In this document: positions 1-5,493 of the stretch, piece after piece
Layout: every line of letters begins with the position of its first letter
How positions within the stretch are numbered: the stretch's first letter is position 1
Assembly: GCA_007135355.1 (NCBI GenBank)
Contig: SLJA01000255.1
Span: 1 to 8,676, forward strand
DNA length: 8,676 bases
Source: Wenzhouxiangella sp.
Lineage (GTDB): Bacteria; Pseudomonadota; Gammaproteobacteria; Xanthomonadales; Wenzhouxiangellaceae
Direction of reading: 5' to 3'
Notes under the pieces: generated by a model
Seen by the model: the letters and a program-made list of their open reading frames with translations, nothing else
Told to the model about the DNA's origin: nothing
Database searches by the model: none
Made by a program: the position numbers and the translations under genes

Positions 1-1
1 C

Positions 2-1188
<1,187 letters not shown>

Positions 1189-1192
<4 letters not shown>

Positions 1193-1737
1193 GGGGCCGT
1201 ATTCTTCCAGCGCTCCTGGCCTTGACGCTGGGCGCTAGCGCCCAGGCGGGTGAGCCGCTGGAATTGGTCGACTCGGTTGACCTGGAACGCTTTCAGGGAC
1301 GCTGGTATGAAATCGCGCTGCTGCCCAACTTCTTTCAGCGCCGCTGCGTCTCCGGCACAAACGCCAACTATGCCTTGATGCCCAATGGGCAGATCCAGGT
1401 AGTCAATCGCTGCCGGCGGCGCGATGGACGCTGGTTGGGCGTCACCGGCGTGGCTCGCCTGGCCGATCCGGAAGGCTCTTCCGCGGCCCTCCAGGTGCGC
1501 TTTGCTCCGCGCTGGCTGTCTTTTTTTCCGCTGGTCTGGGGCGACTATCGGGTCATGGCCCTGGGGGCGGACTACGACTATGCACTGGTGGGTTCGCGCA
1601 ATCGTCGCTACCTGTGGATTCTGGCTCGCTCGACGCAACTCGACCCGGCAGTCTTCGAGCGATTGCGCCGGCAGGCCGCCGATCAGGGGTTTGATGTCGA
1701 CAATCTGGTGATGACGGAGCACGAACCGGATGCTTGA
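1189..1737 (+). CDS. blc: Bacterial lipocalin (Blc family), exported
   Basis: The 182-aa protein belongs to the Blc/apolipoprotein D-like lipocalins, eight-stranded barrels that bind lipids or other hydrophobic ligands. Residues 1-20 form a signal peptide (basic MRGR, hydrophobic core, ASAQA before G21) that fits signal peptidase I. No cysteine follows it, so unlike E. coli Blc this is probably a soluble periplasmic protein, not a lipoprotein. The first lipocalin signature is FQGRWYEIALLPNFFQRRC, with the conserved G37-x-W39. C53 and C75 sit where bacterial lipocalins carry conserved cysteines. GDYRVMALGADYDYALVG (from G118) and YLWILARS match the second and third conserved regions. The start ATG overlaps the lysS stop (ATGA) and the 3' end overlaps the next gene by 8 bases, so expression is probably coupled to both. 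No strong Shine-Dalgarno precedes it. The ligand cannot be predicted. The family call is firm; the symbol follows family membership only. Confidence 0.92.
1228..1245. repeat. Perfect 18-bp palindrome inside the lipocalin signal-peptide codons
   Basis: CTGGGCGCT followed directly by AGCGCCCAG is a perfect 9+9 inverted repeat with no spacer. It begins 36 bases after the lysS stop and encodes LGASAQ of the signal peptide. It contains the tetramer CTAG, which is rare in many proteobacterial genomes. It could be a dimeric-protein binding site, an RNA hairpin near the lysS/lipocalin junction, or chance under codon constraint. Confidence 0.6.
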
Positions 1738-2710
1738 TGTCTGTGTGATCGGCGCCGGGTGGGCCGGTTTGACGGCTGCTGCGCAGCTCAAGTCCGCTGG
1801 TCTGGAAGTATTGGTGGTCGAAAAAGCGCGTGGCCCCGGCGGGCGTTGTTCAACGCGCCGCCAGGCTGGCTTCGCTTTTGATCACGGCGCCCAGTACTTC
1901 ACGGCGCGCAGCCCGGATTTCAAGCTTGCTGTGGAAAGCTGGCAACGTCTGGGCCTGGTCGCTGCCTGGGAGCCAACCCTGACGGTTTTCGGAGATCGTC
2001 CGGCACGGGCCGGGGTAGCGCCGAACGCCCGACTGGTGGCCCAGCCAGGCATGAACGCCGTGCTCAAGCATGTTGGCGCCGGACTGGACTGTCGTTTTTC
2101 CAGCAGGGTCGAGCAGCTTGTCAGGCAGCGCGGCGGCTGGAGCATCCAGCTTGAACCATCAGAGACCCTGCTCCATGCCCGCGTCATGTTGATGACTGCG
2201 CCGCCGTGGCAGGCCGCGCAGCTGTTACGGGGGCAGAGCGATTTGGCTGAGCGGGTCGCGGCAGTGCCGATGAACCCAAGCTGGGCTCTGATGCTGGGCT
2301 ACGACCAGCCGATTGATAGCGGGTTCGATGCTGCTTTCGATAATGAGGGGCCGTTGGCCTGGCTGGCGCGCAATTCATCCAAACCCGGACGCTCGGGCGA
2401 AGCCTGGCTCGTGCACGCTGACGCGCGGTGGTCGACACGCTATCTGGAGACCAGCGCTGAACACGCGGCCGGTGTCTTGTTGTCAGCCTTCCATAAGCGT
2501 GTCCCCGCCGCCGCCGCACAAACTCCCAGTCTGATCAGCGCCCATCGCTGGCGCTACGCCTTGGCGCCGGAGCCGCTGGAATTGGATTACCTGCAAGATG
2601 CCGAGGCCGGCCTGGTTTTGGCTGGCGACTGGTGCGCCGGCAATCGCATCGAGGGTGCCTGGACCAGCGGGCGGGCCGCGGCCATGCAAATTGTGCAATG
2701 GCTCACTTGA
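1730..2710 (+). CDS. Renalase-like NAD(P)/FAD-dependent oxidoreductase
   Basis: The 326-aa flavoprotein resembles the renalase-like branch of the amine oxidase superfamily. The N-terminal Rossmann dinucleotide motif is VIGAGWAGL (G8-A-G10-W-A-G13), followed by VVEKARGPGGRCSTRR with E31 at the FAD-ribose position and the RxxGGR motif. FDHGAQYFTAR (51-60) is typical of the renalase group. The C-terminal flavin motif is AGDWCAGNRIEGAWTSGRAAA (G299-D300), and HRWRYALAP precedes it as in relatives. Length fits the family. No signal peptide is seen, so it should be cytoplasmic. Bacterial renalases oxidise off-pathway dihydro-NAD(P) isomers, but whether this protein shares that substrate is inference. 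The start ATG lies 8 bases inside the lipocalin gene, with GGAG at 1716-1719 ten bases upstream. As I recall, relatives are often found near photolyase and lipocalin genes in light- or singlet-oxygen-stress clusters; only the lipocalin is present here. Confidence 0.88.
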   Translation: MLDVCVIGAGWAGLTAAAQLKSAGLEVLVVEKARGPGGRCSTRRQAGFAFDHGAQYFTARSPDFKLAVESWQRLGLVAAWEPTLTVFGDRPARAGVAPNARLVAQPGMNAVLKHVGAGLDCRFSSRVEQLVRQRGGWSIQLEPSETLLHARVMLMTAPPWQAAQLLRGQSDLAERVAAVPMNPSWALMLGYDQPIDSGFDAAFDNEGPLAWLARNSSKPGRSGEAWLVHADARWSTRYLETSAEHAAGVLLSAFHKRVPAAAAQTPSLISAHRWRYALAPEPLELDYLQDAEAGLVLAGDWCAGNRIEGAWTSGRAAAMQIVQWLT

Positions 2711-2778
2711 GGCATCTCTGTAGCGCTTTGGTTATTGCACCCGTCTTGGAGTGCAGGTTCGGCGCAGCGGCGCCCCAT
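2711..2778. other. Convergent intergenic spacer without clear terminator
   Basis: This 68-base gap separates the 3' ends of the oxidoreductase gene (plus) and lpxH (minus). It holds a 5-bp GC stem with a 4-base loop (GGCGC-AGCG-GCGCC, 2761-2774) and a weaker TGCAC/GTGCA pairing (2736-2740 with 2751-2755). Neither is followed by a T-run on either strand, so an intrinsic terminator is not supported. Termination here may be Rho-dependent, or the convergent transcripts may overlap. Confidence 0.4.
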
Positions 2779-3546
2779 TCAGATCGGCGCCAGCTTTAGC
2801 TTACCCGCGCTGTCCCTGCGCAGGATCATCAGGCTGGCTTCGGCGCCGCGTAGTCTCAGCACGCTGCCGCTTGTTCCGTGCCAGTCGCCCAGTACGATGC
2901 GTTGGCAGGCTTTCCCGTCGATGCGCAAGTCATGAACCGCGGGGCGATGGGTATGGCCGTGAATCAGTCGCTGAACTTCGAGCTCGGAGAAACAGGCCTT
3001 CACCGCTTCGGTATTGACATCCATGATGTCCGCAGCCTTGACGCCGCTGCGACGTTTGCTCGCCCAGCGCGCCATTCGGGCCAGCAGGCGCCGCCACCAC
3101 AGCGGGCGCTTCAGCATTCGGGCCTGCCAAGTCGGGTTGCGCACGCGCCGTCGGAAGCGCTGATAATCCTGGTCGTCGCTACACAGCGTGTCGCCGTGGA
3201 TCAAAGCGGTGCGCGCGCCGGGGCTGTCCAGAATGACCGGTTCGTCCAGCAGTTCCATGCCGGCGCTCTGGCAGTAACCCCGACCCAGCAGAAAATCGCG
3301 GTTTCCGTGTATGAAGAAAATCGCCGTGCCGGATCGATTCAAATCGGACAGTGCCGCGGCCAGGTGCGTTGCCAGTTCGTCGGCGCCATCGTCACCAATC
3401 CAGACTTCAAACAAATCGCCGAGGATATAGAGCGCACGGGCCCGGCGCGCCGGGCCGCTCAGAAAGTTCAGCAGGAGATCGGTTGTCTCCGGCCGGCCGG
3501 CCTCCAGGTGGAGGTCGGATATCAGGTAGACCAGACGGTCACTCAG
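2779..3546 (-). CDS. lpxH: UDP-2,3-diacylglucosamine diphosphatase LpxH (start codon unusual)
   Basis: LpxH hydrolyses UDP-2,3-diacylglucosamine to lipid X and UMP at the inner face of the cytoplasmic membrane, the fourth step of lipid A synthesis. All calcineurin-like metallophosphoesterase motifs are visible in order: ISDLHLE (DxH metal site), LYILGDLFEVWIGDD (GD), FIHGNRDF (GNRD), ALIHGDTLCSDDQDY (GD, plus the LpxH-specific segment) and RLIHGHTHRPAVHDL (GHTH). The basic, Trp-rich WWRRLLARMARWASKRR stretch matches the lid and membrane-contact insertion. The frame is open back to a TGA at 3568-3570, but no ATG, GTG or TTG occurs before TTG at 3414, which would delete the DxH motif. I place the start at CTG 3546 (overlapping the cyclophilin gene by 8 bases); CTG 3534 (MVYLISDLHL if initiated with Met) is equally plausible. 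With the 3546 start the length is 255 aa, near the usual 240-250. It lies directly downstream of a cyclophilin gene, as in E. coli ppiB-lpxH. Confidence 0.9.
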   Translation of the reverse strand: MSDRLVYLISDLHLEAGRPETTDLLLNFLSGPARRARALYILGDLFEVWIGDDGADELATHLAAALSDLNRSGTAIFFIHGNRDFLLGRGYCQSAGMELLDEPVILDSPGARTALIHGDTLCSDDQDYQRFRRRVRNPTWQARMLKRPLWWRRLLARMARWASKRRSGVKAADIMDVNTEAVKACFSELEVQRLIHGHTHRPAVHDLRIDGKACQRIVLGDWHGTSGSVLRLRGAEASLMILRRDSAGKLKLAPI

Positions 3547-4132
3547 GGATTTCGACCCGCTCGATGATCACATCCTCGGCCGGCACGTCCTGATGGAAGC
3601 TGCGGCGGCCGGTTTCGACCTGGCGGATAGCGTCCACCACGTCCATGCCGTCAGTCACACGGCCAAATACGGCGTAACCCCAAGTCTGGCCGGAGGCCGG
3701 GCTGCGGTGATCGAGAAATGCATTGTCGGTGACGTTGATGAAGAACTGCGAAGTCGCCGAGTGAGGGTCATTGGTGCGCGCCATGGCCACGGTGCCGCGC
3801 GCATTCGACAAGCCGTTGTCGGCCTCATTCTGGATCGGGTCGCGGGTCGGCTTTTGCTGAAAGTCAGTGTCAAACCCGCCGCCCTGGATCATGAAGTTGG
3901 GGATGACGCGATGGAACAACGTGCCGTCGTAATGACCATCACGCGCGTACTGCATGAAATTGGCGACCGACAGGGGCGCCTGGTCTTCAAACAGTTCCAG
4001 GGTGATGGCGCCATGGTTGGTATGCAGAATCACTGTGGGGTTCTCCGTATTTTCGGTTTCGTAGTCGTTTTCCGGGGTCTCCGCCACGGCCAGCAGGGGC
4101 AGCAGCAGGCAGATCGAAAGCAGAATCCTCAT
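3539..4132 (-). CDS. Peptidyl-prolyl cis-trans isomerase, cyclophilin type, exported
   Basis: The 197-aa protein catalyses cis-trans isomerisation of Xaa-Pro bonds. It starts at ATG 4132 with a signal peptide, MRILLSICLLLPLLAVA, cleaved before E18; C8 lacks a lipobox, so a soluble periplasmic protein is expected. An acidic linker (ETPENDYETENTENP) leads into one cyclophilin domain at about 32-195. Active-site motifs are FHRVIPNFMIQGGGF (R75, F80, Q83), MARTNDPHSATSQFFINV and GYAVFGRVTDGMDVV. HTNHG, WGYAVF and QDVPAEDVIIE resemble E. coli PpiB, whereas FLDH and SQFFINV resemble PpiA. The gene neighbour, lpxH, is that of ppiB, so this may be a PpiB-lineage protein that has gained export; I leave the symbol blank. 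The frame stays open upstream to GTG 4210, but starting there would bury the signal peptide and cross the proposed promoter. It is probably first in a two-gene operon with lpxH. Confidence 0.93.
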   Translation of the reverse strand: MRILLSICLLLPLLAVAETPENDYETENTENPTVILHTNHGAITLELFEDQAPLSVANFMQYARDGHYDGTLFHRVIPNFMIQGGGFDTDFQQKPTRDPIQNEADNGLSNARGTVAMARTNDPHSATSQFFINVTDNAFLDHRSPASGQTWGYAVFGRVTDGMDVVDAIRQVETGRRSFHQDVPAEDVIIERVEIPE

Positions 4133-4168
4133 GGTTTCGGTCCACTTGTTTTCAGTTTGGGGCCGCCA

Positions 4169-4174
4169 ATGATA
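4169..4174 (-). promoter_or_regulatory. Candidate -10 element for the cyclophilin-lpxH operon
   Basis: On the minus strand this reads TATCAT, five of six matches to the sigma-70 -10 consensus. It predicts transcription from about 4162 and a 5' leader of about 30 bases before ATG 4132. I find no good -35 hexamer at 16-18 bases upstream. Placement in the divergent gap supports it; the sequence alone does not prove it. Confidence 0.4.
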
Positions 4175-4202
4175 AGGCTTTTCCGCGGCGTGTGCTTCTG
4201 TC

Positions 4203-4214
4203 GCCGGCACCGGC
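4203..4214. repeat. Short inverted repeat in the divergent promoter region
   Basis: GCCGG-CA-CCGGC is a 5-bp inverted repeat around a 2-base centre. Relative to a predicted mtnA start at 4236 it covers about -33 to -22, overlapping where the -35 element and spacer should be. It could be an operator half-site pair or simply GC-rich coincidence. No second copy was noticed. Confidence 0.25.
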
Positions 4215-4223
4215 AGGGTGGCC

Positions 4224-4229
4224 TAAAAT
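4224..4229 (+). promoter_or_regulatory. Candidate -10 element for mtnA, implying a leaderless mRNA
   Basis: TAAAAT matches five of six bases of the -10 consensus. Six bases separate it from the mtnA ATG at 4236, so transcription starting at the usual distance would begin at or next to the A of the start codon. The -35 region is poor. No usable Shine-Dalgarno exists: the nearest, AGGG at 4215-4218, is 17 bases from the ATG. Confidence 0.45.
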
Positions 4230-4235
4230 GGCGTC

Positions 4236-5261
4236 ATGACGAAAGCATTCAATGAGGCTGAAGACGGTTTCCAGGCCGTACGCTTCGACGGTCGTGACCT
4301 GTACCTGATCGATCAGCGCCGCTTGCCGCTGACTGAAAGCTGGCTGCAAATCAAGGACATCGAAGCAGTGATCGCGGCGATCGCAAACCTGGTCGTGCGC
4401 GGTGCGCCGGCCATCGGCATCACCGCGGCCTATGGCGCGGTTATCGCCGCCCGCGCCCGCGGCTCGGACCGCGCGGGCTGGATGAATGACCTGACGCGGC
4501 TGGCCGCGGCCCGCCCAACCGCCGTCAACCTGGTCTGGGCGGTCGAGCGCATGCGCCAGTTCGCGCTGGAGCGGGGCGAGCTTGACGCCGATGCGTTGGC
4601 CGAGGAAGCACACCGTATCCATCGTGCCGACATCGAGGCCAACCGCGCCATGGCGCAAGCGGGCAGTGCGCTGATCCAGCCCGGCAGTGGCGTGCTGACC
4701 CACTGCAATACCGGCTCGCTGGCCACCGGGGGTATCGGAACCGCACTCGGCGTAATCGTTGCCGGCGCCCGCGACGGTCGGATCGCGCGCATTTACGCTG
4801 ACGAAACCCGCCCTTGGCTGCAGGGCTCACGCCTGACCGCGTGGGAACTGGCGCGGGCGGGTCTGGACTTCCGGGTCATCGTCGAAGGCGCCGCCGCGGC
4901 CTTGATGGCCGGCGGCGCGGTGCAGTGGGTGATTACCGGAGCCGATCGAATTGCCGCCAATGGCGATGTGGCCAACAAGATCGGAACCTACAGCCTCGCT
5001 GTGTTGGCTCGGCACCATGGGGTGCGAATGATGGTGGTCGCGCCTTCGTCGACCCTGGACCCGGCCATGTCCAACGGCGACAGCATCGAAATCGAGCAGC
5101 GCGAGGCTGGCGAAATCTGGCGAGCCGCAGGGTTCAACACGCAACCATCGGGGTTTGCGGCTTGGAACCCCGTGTTCGACGTTACCCCAGCCGATCTGGT
5201 CGACTGCATTGTTACCGAACACGGCGTTTTCCGGCCGCCTTATGACTTCAGTGCGATGTGA
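4236..5261 (+). CDS. mtnA: S-methyl-5-thioribose-1-phosphate isomerase
   Basis: MtnA converts 5-methylthioribose-1-phosphate to 5-methylthioribulose-1-phosphate in the methionine salvage pathway, in the cytoplasm. The 341-aa length is normal for the family. Visible motifs are VVRGAPAIGITAAYG (R55-G-A-P, phosphate/substrate loop), THCNTGSLATGGIGTALG with the catalytic Cys at C157, and ITGADRIAANGDVANKIGTY with the catalytic Asp at D237. The C-terminal WNPVFDVTPADLVDCIVTEHGVFRPP is also MtnA-like. These distinguish it from eIF-2B alpha and ribose-1,5-bisphosphate isomerase relatives. The ATG at 4236 is the only possible start because an in-frame TAA lies at 4224-4226. It diverges from the cyclophilin gene across 103 bases, and gyrA follows after 232 bases in the same direction under its own promoter. 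No other methionine salvage gene is in the window. Confidence 0.95.
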   Translation: MTKAFNEAEDGFQAVRFDGRDLYLIDQRRLPLTESWLQIKDIEAVIAAIANLVVRGAPAIGITAAYGAVIAARARGSDRAGWMNDLTRLAAARPTAVNLVWAVERMRQFALERGELDADALAEEAHRIHRADIEANRAMAQAGSALIQPGSGVLTHCNTGSLATGGIGTALGVIVAGARDGRIARIYADETRPWLQGSRLTAWELARAGLDFRVIVEGAAAALMAGGAVQWVITGADRIAANGDVANKIGTYSLAVLARHHGVRMMVVAPSSTLDPAMSNGDSIEIEQREAGEIWRAAGFNTQPSGFAAWNPVFDVTPADLVDCIVTEHGVFRPPYDFSAM

Positions 5262-5368
5262 ACGCGCGCGCCAATCGCTGTGCGCGGAGATGCTCTGCAT
5301 GAACCGCAAGACGGCGTGGCTGGAGCAGGCTGACAAGCATCCAGCGGCGGAAGTCGCAGTGGCCGCCG

Positions 5369-5377
5369 TGGTATAAT
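5369..5377 (+). promoter_or_regulatory. gyrA: Extended -10 promoter for gyrA
   Basis: TGGTATAAT is a perfect TGn extended -10 followed by a perfect TATAAT hexamer (5372-5377). No good -35 lies 16-18 bases upstream, which is common for extended -10 promoters. The predicted start is about 5383-5384, giving a leader of about 110 bases before the gyrA ATG. In E. coli, gyrA transcription rises when DNA relaxes; whether this promoter behaves so cannot be read from the sequence. Confidence 0.7.
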
Positions 5378-5398
5378 TTCACACTTGTTTCGGCCAAC

Positions 5399-5433
5399 TG
5401 AGACGGACTGGGTGTCCCAGTCATTTGATCTCA
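5399..5433 (+). promoter_or_regulatory. Stem-loop in the gyrA 5' leader
   Basis: The core is a perfect 7-bp stem, GACTGGG (5406-5412) and CCCAGTC (5416-5422), closed by a TGT loop. An outer pairing, TGAGA (5399-5403) with TCTCA (5429-5433), could extend it around an internal loop. The sequence after the core is ATTTGATC, not a T-run, so it is not an intrinsic terminator. It sits about 20-50 bases into the predicted leader and well upstream of the ribosome binding site, so an effect on RNA stability or processing is more plausible than direct blocking of the start. No known riboswitch or leader family is recognised. Confidence 0.5.
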
Positions 5434-5481
5434 ATCATTCCGATAAAACAAATAGATAAGAAACTTTCCTTGAATTGACCT

Positions 5482-5486
5482 AAGGG
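5482..5486 (+). promoter_or_regulatory. gyrA: Ribosome binding site of gyrA
   Basis: AAGGG lies seven bases before ATG 5494. It supports that ATG over the in-frame TTG at 5491, and the resulting N-terminus MAELARE matches the E. coli GyrA start MSDLARE. Confidence 0.7.
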
Positions 5487-5493
5487 TTTATTG

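Noticed and set aside
1521..1527. Run of seven T in the lipocalin gene as a phase-variable tract
   Set aside because: Seven bases is short for slippage, the frame is intact, and the residues (SFFP) suit the barrel. There is no other sign of contingency-locus behaviour.
2779..3414. Short LpxH starting at TTG 3414
   Set aside because: It would lose the DxH metal-binding motif and the first strand of the metallophosphoesterase fold, although the upstream frame clearly encodes them.
2878..3567. 229-codon plus-strand frame opposite lpxH
   Set aside because: lpxH on the minus strand carries all its family motifs across this stretch. The plus-strand product resembles nothing known and is a shadow.
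3539..4210. Longer cyclophilin starting at GTG 4210
   Set aside because: It would place 26 polar residues before an evident signal peptide and would include the proposed -10 element inside the coding sequence. ATG 4132 is better.
3593..4255. 220-codon plus-strand frame opposite the cyclophilin and crossing the mtnA start
   Set aside because: It overlaps two well-supported genes and the divergent promoter region, and shows no family motifs.
5263..5286. CGCGC/GCGCG pairing after mtnA as a terminator
   Set aside because: The loop is long and no T-run follows on the plus strand.
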